Below are positions 1 to 8,465 of a stretch of DNA of 64,000 nucleotides, piece after piece. The number at the start of each line of letters is the position of its first letter. Positions within the stretch are counted from its first letter, which is position 1. This DNA comes from Collinsella sp. AF23-4AC (GTDB taxonomy: Bacteria; Actinomycetota; Coriobacteriia; Coriobacteriales; Coriobacteriaceae). The notes beneath the pieces were generated by a model. It made no database searches. It worked only from the letters and a program-made list of their open reading frames with translations, and was not told the DNA's origin. The position numbers were made by a program, and so were the translations under genes. The stretch is taken from NCBI RefSeq assembly GCF_003462685.1, contig NZ_QRVE01000007.1, forward strand, positions 29,543 to 93,542. The letters are read 5' to 3'.

Positions 1-406
1 TGCGTCCGCGGAGTGTGTTGCTATGTTGCGTGTGTTGATATCCATGCGGACGAGTATAGCGCGGGGCGCGGTGGGGGAGACGTTGCCGTGGCCCGCAAGT
101 TGCCGAGGCCGCGCGTTGCGCGTGTCGGACCACCGGCTCGACAGCTCGATCGCCGCCCGCCAGCCCAACCTCTCAAACGACAGAAACCCCGGCAGCTCTT
201 CGCAACTGCCGGGGTTTCCGCGGAAAAGGGGGACATGATCCTCGAGCGAACGGGAAAGGGGCAACCGTTTTCGCTCAACTGCTTTATGCCCCTCGGTTGG
301 CGGCTCAATCAGCACGTGCCGCGCCCACACAAAGCCGCTACACCTGTGACGGTGCTGTGAAGTGGGATCTATTGCTGGCGCGGGCCATGCCAAGGAGTGT
401 CCCAGA
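1..406. other. Left-edge non-coding stretch
   Basis: No convincing gene is seen from the left edge to the start of the DUF2207 gene. The short open frames here lack ribosome binding sites and recognisable protein. The stretch holds a strong hairpin at 184-217 and a weaker imperfect one at about 243-272 (GAGCGAACGGG pairing with CCGTTTTCGCTC). It probably carries the 3' end of a transcript that begins outside the window. Confidence 0.5.
184..217. terminator. Perfect hairpin, probable bidirectional terminator
   Basis: A perfect 12-bp stem, AAACCCCGGCAG pairing with CTGCCGGGGTTT, closes a 10-nt loop. The A and T runs at its two ends let it work in either direction, though the T run is only three bases long. 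It most likely ends a gene lying left of the window. Confidence 0.6.
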
Positions 407-440
407 CTGCCGGCAGATAAGGAACGTCCCTAACTGCCGG
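407..440. repeat. Short intergenic repeat, copy 1
   Basis: This 34-base stretch is almost identical (two mismatches) to 35665-35698. It contains GGAACGTCCCTAACTGCCGG and a palindromic CTGCCGGCAG. It lies in the promoter-proximal region of the DUF2207 gene. It resembles a REP-type element, but its role is unknown. Confidence 0.65.
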
Positions 441-556
441 GTGCGGGGAGGGTGACTTTCATCCCGTTTGGCGCTCCGGTTGCCGAGATGTTCGTCATGA
501 GCGCCCGCAAACGTGGGACAATGACGCTACTGGTATCACAGACAAAGGATGTGCCT

Positions 557-2503
557 ATGAACGCCCCCGTTGCCAAGACCTGTCGGCAGCGACACCTGTT
601 TGCGCGATTCGCTTCCGTCTGCGCACTCGTCGCGCTTGCGTTGTTGCTGCTGCCTGCCGCCGCGCACGCCGACGGCTACTCCATGACCCAAACCTATATC
701 GGTGCCACGGTTGAAGCCGATGGATCGCTGACCGTTGTCGAGGGACGCCAGTTTGATTTCGACGACGATATCAACGGCGTGTACTGGGATATCAATACGG
801 GCTCCAACCAGCAGGGCGGCACGGCGGGCGTCGATGTGCTGAGCGTCGAGGAAGACGACACCGCGTTTAACAAGGTCGACTATGCAAATAAGGGCGACAG
901 CGGTGTCTATACGGTTGAGCAGTCCGAGGGCAGCGTAAGGATCAAGGTTTTCAGCCCCCACGAGAGCGACGACAGCGCGATCTATTACGTGAGCTACACC
1001 ATGACCGGTGCGGTTATGAACTGGGCCGATACCGCTGAGCTCTACTGGAAGTTTGTGGGCGACGGCTGGTCCGCGGATTCCGACGATGTCGAGATGGAAG
1101 TGCACTTCGCAAATGCCGCTGCCGGGACGGCGGCCGTCAAGGGCGACAACTTCCGTGCGTGGGGCCACGGCCCACTGACGGGCGACGTATCGATCGATGC
1201 GGACGAACCCATGGTCACCTACACCATTCCGTGCGTGCACGAGGGCGAATTTGCCGAGGCGCGCATCGCCTTCCCCAGCGACTGGGTGCCAGGACTTTCC
1301 GCCTCGAGCGAGGAGCGCATGCCGACAATCCTGAGCGAGGAGAAGACATGGGCCGAGGAGGCCAACGCCCGCCGCGCCCGCGCCCGCATGATCGCAAATA
1401 CGCTTGCCGCGGTAAGTGTTGTCGCGGCGGTGACCTTTACCGGCGTAATCGTCGTGCTCAAGCTGCGCCGTCGCAAGCCAAAGCCGCTTTTCCAAGATGA
1501 ATACTTCCGCGACGTGCCCTCGGCAGATCATCCCGCCGTGCTCTCGGCCCTTATGAGCTGGAACGAGGTGCCCGATCAGGCATATATCGCCACGCTTATG
1601 AAGCTTACCGACGACCGCGTGATCAAGCTAGAAGAAACGACCGAGACCAAGAAGAAGGGTCTGCTCCGTCGCGAAAAAGAGGAGCAGACGTATCGCATCA
1701 CAGTGACCGACGAGGCCTGGAAGGCTGCCAAGAAGGACGGCATCGATCGCGACGTGCTCAAGGTCTTCTTCGCTGGCGTTAAGCCCGATAAAGACGGCGT
1801 CCGTTCGCGCACGTTTAGCGAGCTGGAGGAATATGCCAGCGAGCGTACTGAATCTGTTGGCGACAAGCTCGAGGACTATCAGAACACCGTTAAGGGTGAG
1901 CTGGCCGATAGGGAGTATGTTGCCTCGGACGGCATTGTCGCCATGGTGTTTGGCCTGGTCCTGGGCATTTTGATCGCCTTTATTCCCGTGGGATCCATCT
2001 TCTTTACCGATGGCGCGCAGGCAAACATTATCGCCGCGATTGTCTCGGTACCCATCGTGCTTGTCGGCATTGGTGTGAGTCGCACCTTCCGTCGCTTTAC
2101 GCCGGAGGGTGCCGAGGTGGCGGCTCGCTGCAAGGCGCTCAAGCATTGGCTCGAGGATTTCACACGCCTTAAGGAAGCCGTTCCGGGCGATCTGGTGCTG
2201 TGGAACAAACTGCTGGTGATGGGCGTTGCGCTGGGCGTTTCGAAGGAAGTGCTGCGTCAACTTGCCGAGGCCGTGCCGCCCGAGGTACGCGAGGCCGATG
2301 GTTTCTACGACAATTATCCCTGCTACTGGTGGTATTACCATCATTACGGTACCGAGTCCCCGCTCGATTCGTTTAACGATGTGTATCACGAGAGCATTAG
2401 CGCGGTTGCGTCGAGTTCCGACAGCTCGGGCGGTGGCGGTGGTGGCGGCTTCTCGGTCGGCGGCGGAGGCGGCGCCGGCGGAGGCGGCGGCGGAACGTTC
2501 TAG
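557..2503 (+). CDS. DUF2207-family membrane protein
   Basis: A 648-residue predicted membrane protein. It opens with a Sec signal peptide (basic residues, then a Leu/Ala-rich core ending near AAAHADG, about residues 20-40). An extracytoplasmic DUF2207-type beta domain follows (residues 40-280). There is one membrane segment near 285-310, a cytoplasmic region, a hydrophobic pair near 460-510, and an extreme Gly-rich tail ending GGGGGGTF, a layout typical of DUF2207 proteins. The ATG at 557 is chosen because AAAGGA lies 8 bases upstream and the signal peptide starts there; earlier in-frame starts lack these. Monocistronic, followed by a hairpin. The family has no established biochemical function. 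Confidence 0.85.
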   Translation: MNAPVAKTCRQRHLFARFASVCALVALALLLLPAAAHADGYSMTQTYIGATVEADGSLTVVEGRQFDFDDDINGVYWDINTGSNQQGGTAGVDVLSVEEDDTAFNKVDYANKGDSGVYTVEQSEGSVRIKVFSPHESDDSAIYYVSYTMTGAVMNWADTAELYWKFVGDGWSADSDDVEMEVHFANAAAGTAAVKGDNFRAWGHGPLTGDVSIDADEPMVTYTIPCVHEGEFAEARIAFPSDWVPGLSASSEERMPTILSEEKTWAEEANARRARARMIANTLAAVSVVAAVTFTGVIVVLKLRRRKPKPLFQDEYFRDVPSADHPAVLSALMSWNEVPDQAYIATLMKLTDDRVIKLEETTETKKKGLLRREKEEQTYRITVTDEAWKAAKKDGIDRDVLKVFFAGVKPDKDGVRSRTFSELEEYASERTESVGDKLEDYQNTVKGELADREYVASDGIVAMVFGLVLGILIAFIPVGSIFFTDGAQANIIAAIVSVPIVLVGIGVSRTFRRFTPEGAEVAARCKALKHWLEDFTRLKEAVPGDLVLWNKLLVMGVALGVSKEVLRQLAEAVPPEVREADGFYDNYPCYWWYYHHYGTESPLDSFNDVYHESISAVASSSDSSGGGGGGGFSVGGGGGAGGGGGGTF

Positions 2504-2516
2504 CGGTCCTAAATTA

Positions 2517-2562
2517 CGGGATGGGCTTTTCTCGACAGCCGTCGGGGGAAGCCCGTCCCTTT
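2517..2562 (+). terminator. Terminator after DUF2207 gene
   Basis: GGGATGGGCTT pairs imperfectly with AAGCCCGTCCC and is followed by TTTCTT. It sits 14 bases after the stop codon. Confidence 0.6.
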
Positions 2563-2613
2563 CTTATGTGTCGAGATGGGACGTTCTTGAATGACTAGGT
2601 GTGGCTGCCGGGG

Positions 2614-3255
2614 TTAGGCTGTTAGGTCGAGTTCGTAGAGGAAGCTTTCGCGCGGCATGTCGTGGCGGCGCTCTTCGCGGTTGGCGCGGTGCGTTGCCGT
2701 GCGCTTAAAGCCGTGCAGCTCGTAGAACTTCCACGAGCAGTTGGAGTCGGTGTACAGGTGCGCCCTCGTCGCTCCGCGCGAGGACAGGTGCGAGACCGCA
2801 GCATCGAGCAACACCGAGCCGACGCCCAAGCCATGGACATCGCGATCCACGGCAAGCAGCGTGACCTCGTTGTCGTGTGGCAGGGGGCTGCTTTCGAGCA
2901 AGCGGTTGTTGGTGCGGATGGTTGCGCGCACAAACGAGAGATACTCGGCGCAGGCATCGGGCTCCAGCTCGCGCATCTGCGATAGCAGCGCGCGCTCGGT
3001 ATCCATCCAATGTTCCTTGACGGCGGCGCCGGAGCTTTGCCCCGCACGCGCGAGCGCAATGCCGCGCGCCTGGCCGTCGATGACGGCAACCTGCGAAAAC
3101 GTCGACGACGAAAGGCAATAGGCGAGGTCGCACGCGGCCTCGAGGCGGTTGTACTCATCGTTATCCGAATTGTTATGCCAAAGCTGCTGCAGAATCAGCG
3201 CGATGGCGTCGAAGTCTTCGGTGTCAAACGGTCGGTAGAGAACCCGCGAGACCAT
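2614..3255 (-). CDS. GNAT-family N-acetyltransferase
   Basis: A 213-residue protein whose C-terminal half (about residues 125-205) has the GNAT acetyl-CoA-binding layout: a beta strand with LLAVDRDVHGLGVGSVLL, where the HGLGVG loop replaces the usual QxxGxG/A pyrophosphate loop, then the FYELHGFKR segment typical of motif B. The N-terminal 120 residues are mostly helical and probably shape the acceptor site. The start at 3255 is preceded by AAGAAAGAGG. It runs opposite to both neighbours. The acceptor substrate cannot be read from the sequence. Confidence 0.85.
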   Translation of the reverse strand: MVSRVLYRPFDTEDFDAIALILQQLWHNNSDNDEYNRLEAACDLAYCLSSSTFSQVAVIDGQARGIALARAGQSSGAAVKEHWMDTERALLSQMRELEPDACAEYLSFVRATIRTNNRLLESSPLPHDNEVTLLAVDRDVHGLGVGSVLLDAAVSHLSSRGATRAHLYTDSNCSWKFYELHGFKRTATHRANREERRHDMPRESFLYELDLTA

Positions 3256-3532
3256 GGTGCCTCTTTCTTTTGCGGATGCATATCGAGCACAGTTCTACCA
3301 CGCCATTGGCATCTAATTATGGTGCCCCTGTGTTCCATGAACTCACCGTGCCCGGCGCTGCGCCCACATCCTCCACTCGCAAGCTTTTTCTGCACATGCG
3401 ACCGTTGCGGGGTGCATCGACGCGCTCGATGCGCTACATTAAATCAGTATTTTCAATGCCGCTGCGCGAGCGCTGCAGATCGACGTATCACCGACTCACA
3501 GAGCACGGCGGCGTACCAGACAGGAGGACTGC

Positions 3533-5140
3533 ATGGGATCTGATGTGAAGATCGCACGCGCGTTGATCTCGGTTACCGATAAGACGTGCGTCGTCGATTT
3601 CGCACGGACGCTGGTCGATGACTTTGGCGTCGAGATCATCTCTACGGGCGGTACGGCTCGTGCTATCGAGGATGCGGGCGTTCCCGTAACCCCCATCGAG
3701 GAGTTCACGGGTTATCCCGAGATGATGGACGGCCGCGTTAAGACCCTGCACCCCAAGGTTCACGGCGCGTTGCTGGCCCGCCGCGATTCCGAGCAGCACA
3801 TGCAGGAGGCAGCTCAGCACGGCATTAAGCTGATCGACCTGGTCGTCGTCAACCTGTACGAGTTCGAGAAGACCGTCGCCAACCCCGAGGTCACCTTTGC
3901 GGACGCCATCGAGCACATCGACATCGGCGGTCCCTCCATGCTGCGCTCCGCCGCCAAGAACGCCGCGAGCGTTACCGTCATCTCCGATCCGGCCGACTAC
4001 GACGCCGTCCTGGCCGAGATGCGCGAGACCGGCGGTTGCACCACGCTTTCCACCCGTCGTCGTCTGCAGGTGAAGGTCTACCAGACCACTGCCGCCTACG
4101 ACACGGCTATCTCCCGTTGGCTTGCCGCCCAGGCAGGCGACGTGGCGGACACTTCTGCCAGGCTCGAGGTTTCGCTCGAGAAGGTCGACGACCTGCGCTA
4201 TGGCGAGAACCCGCAGCAAAAGGCCACGGTCTATCGCTTTGCCGAGGGCTGCGAGAACACCGCGAGCTCGCAGTTCCCGCTCGTTGGCTCCGAGCAGATT
4301 CAGGGCAAGCCGCTCAGCTACAACAACTATCTGGACGCCGACGCCGCTTGGAACCTGGTCCGCGAGTTCGACGAGCCTGCCTGTGTGATCCTCAAGCACC
4401 AGAACCCCTGCGGTTCCGCCGTTGCAGAGGACATCACGGCTGCCTACGACCGCGCTTTTGCCTGCGATCCCAAGAGCGCCTTTGGCGGCATCATCGCTTG
4501 CAACCGCGAGGTTCCCTTTGAGTTGGTTGAGCACTTTGCCGATCAGAACAAGCAGTTCGTTGAGGTCGTCATCGCCCCGAGTTACACCGCCGAGGCGCTC
4601 GAGCGCATGGCCAAGCGCCCCAACCTGCGCGTGCTGGCTACCGGCGGCGTGGACCACGGCGCCAAGGTGGAGCTGCGCTCCATCGACGGCGGCATGCTGG
4701 TGCAGGAGGTCGACCACGTGACCGAGGACCCCGCGACCTTTACGTTCCCCACCGACCGCAAGCCCACCGACGCCGAGATGGCCGAGCTCGAGTTTGCCTG
4801 GAAGGTCTGCAAGGGCGTTAAGTCCAACGCCATTCTGGTCTCCAAGGGCAAGGCCGGCATTGGCATGGGCCCGGGTCAGCCCAACCGCGTTGACTCCGCG
4901 CTGCTTGCCTGCGAGCGCGCCGAGGACTTCTGCGAGCGCGAGGGCGTGGAGAAGGGCGGCTTTGCCTGCGCAAGCGATGCGTTCTTCCCGTTCCGCGACA
5001 ACGTCGACGTGCTTGCCGCTCACGGCGTGACCTGCATCATCCAGCCCGGCGGCTCCAAGCGCGACGACGAGAGTATCCAGGCCTGCAACGAGCACGGCAT
5101 CGCGATGGTCTTCACAGGTGCCAGGCATTTTAGGCACTAG
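3533..5140 (+). CDS. Bifunctional AICAR formyltransferase / IMP cyclohydrolase
   Basis: PurH, 535 residues, catalyses the last two steps of de novo IMP synthesis: formylation of AICAR by 10-formyl-THF, then ring closure. The N-terminal cyclohydrolase domain (about 1-195) carries the [15 protein letters not shown] motif. The transformylase domain follows with the KHQNPCGSA segment holding the catalytic Lys-His, and [12 protein letters not shown]. Length matches the family. CAGGAGG lies 6 bases before the ATG. It stands alone, without other pur genes nearby, and is followed at once by a long palindrome (5140-5242). Confidence 0.97.
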   Translation: MGSDVKIARALISVTDKTCVVDFARTLVDDFGVEIISTGGTARAIEDAGVPVTPIEEFTGYPEMMDGRVKTLHPKVHGALLARRDSEQHMQEAAQHGIKLIDLVVVNLYEFEKTVANPEVTFADAIEHIDIGGPSMLRSAAKNAASVTVISDPADYDAVLAEMRETGGCTTLSTRRRLQVKVYQTTAAYDTAISRWLAAQAGDVADTSARLEVSLEKVDDLRYGENPQQKATVYRFAEGCENTASSQFPLVGSEQIQGKPLSYNNYLDADAAWNLVREFDEPACVILKHQNPCGSAVAEDITAAYDRAFACDPKSAFGGIIACNREVPFELVEHFADQNKQFVEVVIAPSYTAEALERMAKRPNLRVLATGGVDHGAKVELRSIDGGMLVQEVDHVTEDPATFTFPTDRKPTDAEMAELEFAWKVCKGVKSNAILVSKGKAGIGMGPGQPNRVDSALLACERAEDFCEREGVEKGGFACASDAFFPFRDNVDVLAAHGVTCIIQPGGSKRDDESIQACNEHGIAMVFTGARHFRH

Positions 5141-5242
5141 GGCTTTCCCAAGCACCCGACCTTGCCCCTCAAACCGTCGCTTGCGTACATTTAGTACGCG
5201 GCGCTCCTCTTTCGGGGCAATCTCGGGCACTTGGAAAACCCT
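5140..5242 (+). ncRNA. Long imperfect palindrome, family copy A (candidate structured RNA)
   Basis: A ~103-base imperfect inverted repeat starting at the purH stop codon. The outer arms run GGGCTTTCCCAAG at the left and CTTGGAAAACCCT at the right; the tip is GCGTAC / GTACGC. An internal asymmetric loop has CTCAAACCGTCG on the 5' side and CTCCTCTTTC on the 3' side. The same loop recurs in copies at 11533-11632 and 14714-14812 with different helix sequences. It may be an RNA 3' end element or a transposed palindrome. Confidence 0.6.
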
Positions 5243-5270
5243 TAATGGGATGTTGTTCTATCCCATTAAG
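5241..5270. other. Perfect 11-bp hairpin
   Basis: CTTAATGGGAT pairs perfectly with ATCCCATTAAG across an 8-nt loop. It sits directly after palindrome copy A and before the terminator at 5311. It has no T tract, so it is more likely part of the 3' structure than a terminator. Confidence 0.5.
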
Positions 5271-5310
5271 CTGATCGGTCGCTTGGCCATATCGTCAAAA
5301 TAATCTCTGC

Positions 5311-5346
5311 AAAAGACGGCCGCTCCGTTTGGAGGGCCGTCTTTTT
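5311..5346 (+). terminator. Intrinsic terminator
   Basis: AAAAGACGGCC pairs with GGCCGTC and a run of five T follows. It ends the purH transcript. Confidence 0.85.
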
Positions 5347-5362
5347 GGTATAAGAGGACGGA

Positions 5363-6094
5363 ATGACTAACACGAAAGGGATGACCATGCCCCAGATTGA
5401 TGATGCCGAGCTGTTTGGCAATGCCGAGGACCAGCGCGCGTACGAGGACTTTTGCGCCAATCAGGAGGCGGTTGAGAAGTTTACGCTCGACGAGCCCGCG
5501 CTCGTGTGCCGGTGGCGCATGTCCAACAAAAAGGTACCCATGCTCAACCGTCACATCCGTGCGCTGTCCGAGCGCTTGGTGCAGGGCGAGCCGCTCACCC
5601 ATAACATGCTCAGCTGGGCAAAGCAGCACGTTGAGTGGTCGCTTGCCGAGGGCGATTACACCGCGCACGACGGCGTGCTCATGCTAGTGATCGACGTCAA
5701 CGGCAATGCCGCCATGACGGTGGGCGAGTACGAGCCGCTGGCCGATACTTCGGCCAAGGCGCTGCGTGCCCGCTCTGCCGAGGCCCGCTCCGAGGCCGAC
5801 GAAACCGGCGTGGCGCCCGAGTTGCTCGCTTCCGTCAACGACGGAGAGCTGGCCTTTGTGGCGCCGGCGGACGAGTGCCTGTGCGGTACGGCGACGCTCA
5901 TCGAGCAGCTGGCCCAGACCAAGGGCATCTCGGTCACGCGCGTAGACATTCCCGCGCAGCTCAAGGGTGCTTTGTTTCTGGTGAGCGACGAGCACGGCGT
6001 GGTTCCCGCTGCCGATGCCGACGCTGCCGAGGCGGACGCTGCTATGGTCACCTTCTTCGCCGACGGTTACGAAAAGCTCCGCGCCCGCCGCTAA
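5363..6094 (+). CDS. Conserved-looking protein of unknown function
   Basis: I do not recognise this 243-residue soluble protein. It begins with an acidic, helix-rich stretch (residues 10-60), followed by a mixed region with GDYTAHDGVLMLVIDVNGNAAMTVGEYEPL, and a C-terminal part with a CLCG motif and an Ala/Asp-rich segment near residue 215. No signal peptide or membrane segment is present. AGAGGA lies 6 bases before the ATG at 5363; two further in-frame ATGs (5381, 5387) are possible. It stands alone between a terminator and a response regulator gene. Confidence 0.7.
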   Translation: MTNTKGMTMPQIDDAELFGNAEDQRAYEDFCANQEAVEKFTLDEPALVCRWRMSNKKVPMLNRHIRALSERLVQGEPLTHNMLSWAKQHVEWSLAEGDYTAHDGVLMLVIDVNGNAAMTVGEYEPLADTSAKALRARSAEARSEADETGVAPELLASVNDGELAFVAPADECLCGTATLIEQLAQTKGISVTRVDIPAQLKGALFLVSDEHGVVPAADADAAEADAAMVTFFADGYEKLRARR

Positions 6095-6108
6095 ATGATT
6101 TTTCTGGC

Positions 6109-6138
6109 GCGGGGATTTTATAATCATTTGATCCCCGC
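6109..6138 (+). terminator. Weak hairpin, possible terminator
   Basis: GCGGGGAT pairs with ATCCCCGC across a 14-nt loop. There is no T run after the stem, so termination is uncertain. Confidence 0.35.
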
Positions 6139-6270
6139 ACCCGTTGCGAGCGAGGGCGAGTCGAACCTTTCGTTCGCGAACAGTTCTGTCACCTTGTTGC
6201 CGCGCGAGGCGCGTGCCGGCGACTTCGCGGCAATAATGGCTGTAAGACAACTAAGAGGGGAGCGTAATCC

Positions 6271-6942
6271 ATGGCGCTGATCTATATCGTTGAGGACGAC
6301 GAGCCCATTCGTCGCGAGCTCGCCGACATCCTTGCCCGTGCTGGTTTTGAGGTCGAGTCCTGCGAATCGTTTGAGCACGTCTCGCGCGATATTCTCGCTG
6401 CCGCGCCCGACCTGGTGCTGCTCGACCTCACGCTTCCTGTCAAAGACGGCCAGCACATCTGCCACGAAGTCCGCCGCGAATCCGAGGTCCCCATCATCGT
6501 CCTTACGTCGCGCACGACCGAAATCGACGAGGTCATGGCCATGACACTCGGCGCGGACGACTTTATTTCCAAGCCCTATAGCGCGCGCGTGCTCGTGGCG
6601 CGCATCAACGCGCTGCTGCGCCGCACCACGTCGGCAGGCGAGCGCAGCACCATGGTCCACAAGGGGTTGGAGCTCGACCTTGCCCGCTCCACGGTCACCA
6701 ATACGGCAACCGGTGACAGTACCGAGCTCACCAAAAACGAACTGCGCATTCTCTCGCTGCTCTTGGGTCGCGTGGGCAAGATTGTCTCGCGCTCGGCCAT
6801 CATGCAGGACCTGTGGGATTCCGATGCCTTTGTGGACGACAACACGCTCACCGTCAATATCAATCGCTTGCGTGCGACGCTCGACAAGATCGGCGTCAAG
6901 GGGTACCTCACCACGCACCGCGGCCAAGGCTATTCGGTTTAG
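6271..6942 (+). CDS. OmpR-family response regulator
   Basis: A 223-residue two-component regulator. The receiver domain (1-120) has the acidic pair ED-D at 8-10, phospho-acceptor Asp52 in LVLLDLTLP, the Thr/Ser of VLTSR, and Lys in FISKPY. The winged-helix DNA-binding domain spans about 130-223, ending with the THRGQGYSV wing. It is followed 9 bases later by its histidine kinase. The partner kinase type suggests a BceR/GraR-like regulator of cell-envelope or antimicrobial-peptide stress, but no transporter gene lies next to it. Confidence 0.93.
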   Translation: MALIYIVEDDEPIRRELADILARAGFEVESCESFEHVSRDILAAAPDLVLLDLTLPVKDGQHICHEVRRESEVPIIVLTSRTTEIDEVMAMTLGADDFISKPYSARVLVARINALLRRTTSAGERSTMVHKGLELDLARSTVTNTATGDSTELTKNELRILSLLLGRVGKIVSRSAIMQDLWDSDAFVDDNTLTVNINRLRATLDKIGVKGYLTTHRGQGYSV

Positions 6943-6951
6943 GGTCCGGCC

Positions 6952-7995
6952 ATGTCGTTTGGCAAGTTCTTTAAAGACGCGTTGCTGCCCGTTGCCGTGT
7001 GGACGTGCGGCGTGCTACTGAGCTGCTTTGTGCTGACGGTGGCCGGCGCCCCCGCATCCATCGTGATCGTGGCGGTTGGCGTGTCCTTTATCTTTGGCGT
7101 ACTGGGTATCGTGATCGAATATGCGCGCCGTCGCCGCTTTCTGCACCAGCTGGAGCGTGCGGCCGAGGAGCTGGAGAGCCCCGCGTGGGTGCAGGAGATG
7201 GTGCAATGCCCAACCTATGCCGAGGGCGAGCTCGAGTACGAGGTTCTGCGCCGGGTGGGCAAAGCCGCTTGCGATGAGGTTGCCGAAGGCCGGCGTCAGA
7301 CCGATGACTATCGCGACTATATCGAGAGCTGGGTCCACGAGGCCAAGCTGCCCCTGGCGGCAGCCCATCTGATTTTGGAAAACTTGGACGGCAGCGAAGA
7401 CGACCTGTCGCGCGTGGATGACCTGGGCCGCGAGCTGACTCGCGTGGAACGCTATATCGACCAGGCGCTGTACTATGCGCGCTCGGAAGTCGTGGAGTGC
7501 GATTACCTGATTCGCCGCTGGGATCTTAAGACCTTGGTGGCGGGTGCGATTAAGGCCAACGCGCGCGAGCTCATCGCGGCGCACGTGGCCCCAGTGTGCG
7601 AGAACCTCGACTTCGAGGTCTTTACCGACGAGAAGTGGCTCGAGTTTATCCTGGGCCAGCTCATTCAGAACAGCATTAAATATGCGCGCGAGGACGGCGC
7701 GAAGATCGTGTTTTCGGGCGCGTTGCTGGACGAGGGCTTGGCAAGCGAGCGCATTGAGCTTGCCGTCGCCGATAACGGCTGCGGCGTGTGTGCGGCAGAC
7801 CTGCCACGCGTGTTCGAGAAGGGCTTTACCGGCGACAATGGCCGCACCACCAAGCGTGCAACGGGCATCGGCCTCTACCTGGTGGCGCGCCTGTGCTCCA
7901 AGATGGGCATCGACGTCACCGCAGCGTCCGACCCCGGCGAAGGTTTTGTCGTAACGTTTGCCTTCTCGACGAACAAGTTCCAATACTTTGAGTAG
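6952..7995 (+). CDS. Intramembrane-sensing histidine kinase
   Basis: A 347-residue sensor kinase. Two membrane segments (about 9-29 and 33-57) are joined by only a few residues, so there is no real extracellular domain. The phosphorylated residue is His129 in SWVHEAKLP, the box typical of BceS/GraS kinases. The catalytic domain has the N box GQLIQNSIKYA, the G1 box VADNGCGV, and TGIGLYLV. It is co-transcribed with the regulator at 6271. Kinases of this type usually take their signal from a partner ABC transporter, which is missing here. Confidence 0.92.
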   Translation: MSFGKFFKDALLPVAVWTCGVLLSCFVLTVAGAPASIVIVAVGVSFIFGVLGIVIEYARRRRFLHQLERAAEELESPAWVQEMVQCPTYAEGELEYEVLRRVGKAACDEVAEGRRQTDDYRDYIESWVHEAKLPLAAAHLILENLDGSEDDLSRVDDLGRELTRVERYIDQALYYARSEVVECDYLIRRWDLKTLVAGAIKANARELIAAHVAPVCENLDFEVFTDEKWLEFILGQLIQNSIKYAREDGAKIVFSGALLDEGLASERIELAVADNGCGVCAADLPRVFEKGFTGDNGRTTKRATGIGLYLVARLCSKMGIDVTAASDPGEGFVVTFAFSTNKFQYFE

Positions 7996-8025
7996 CCGGC
8001 CCGTATGGCGCGGCCGATCGGAATC

Positions 8026-8158
8026 TTCCCGTCTGGGAACAAATCGGGGGCTTTTAACAACTATATTCCTGAACGGGAACATTGCTAATGAAGTCGATAC
8101 TATATTCTCGTACATGAACATAGCTTAGTTAGTTTTATACTGTGTTCACGAATAGGAA
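8026..8158 (+). promoter_or_regulatory. Four-site operator array upstream of hipBA
   Basis: Four dyad sites of the form TTC-N8-GAA lie at 8026-8039 (here TTCCC-N4-GGGAA), 8066-8079, 8105-8118 and 8145-8158. Their centres are 40, 39 and 40 bp apart, near four helical turns. The last three share TATTC at the left, and two of them end GAA-ATAGCT-like. HipB antitoxins are known to repress their own promoter through spaced inverted operators, so these are the probable HipB sites. Confidence 0.8.
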
Positions 8159-8174
8159 TATAGCTAGGAGCATC

Positions 8175-8465
8175 ATGAGAACAGTGACAACGATTAAAAA
8201 GCTGGATGGGCGCATCAAGCTCAAGCCGTCAGAAGCTGCTTTCTCGGAGCGCATGGTTTTCGATCCGGCCGAGATGGGGAAGGCCCTCAGGCTCAGAAGG
8301 CGTGAGCTTGGCTTAACTCAACGTGACGTCGCGACTATGACGGGTCGCAGCCTTCGTGTGATCGGTGATATCGAGCGGGGGCGGACAACGGTCGAAATTG
8401 GCGTCATTTTCGACTACGCCTCCATCGTGGATATCGATTTTATTCTGAAGGTGAGGGGAAAATAA
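8175..8465 (+). CDS. HipB-like antitoxin and autorepressor
   Basis: A 96-residue protein with a Cro/XRE helix-turn-helix at about residues 32-85 (MGKALRLRRRELGLTQRDVA, then the RVIGDIERGR recognition region). It is expected to bind the operator array upstream and to neutralise HipA. The ATG at 8175 has AGGAG 5 bases upstream; the earlier in-frame GTG at 8142 would place coding sequence over the last operator and has no ribosome binding site. Its stop overlaps the hipA start by one base, so translation is probably coupled. Confidence 0.88.
   Translation: MRTVTTIKKLDGRIKLKPSEAAFSERMVFDPAEMGKALRLRRRELGLTQRDVATMTGRSLRVIGDIERGRTTVEIGVIFDYASIVDIDFILKVRGK

Noticed and set aside
13..360. Overlapping open frames at the left edge on both strands
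   Set aside because: No ribosome binding sites, Arg/Pro-rich composition as expected of GC-rich shadow frames, and a terminator hairpin inside them.
3256..3532. Possible purine riboswitch or leader before purH
   Set aside because: No conserved aptamer core or terminator pair could be recognised in this gap.
7015..8121. Open frame opposite the histidine kinase gene
   Set aside because: Antisense shadow; it also runs across the hipBA operators.
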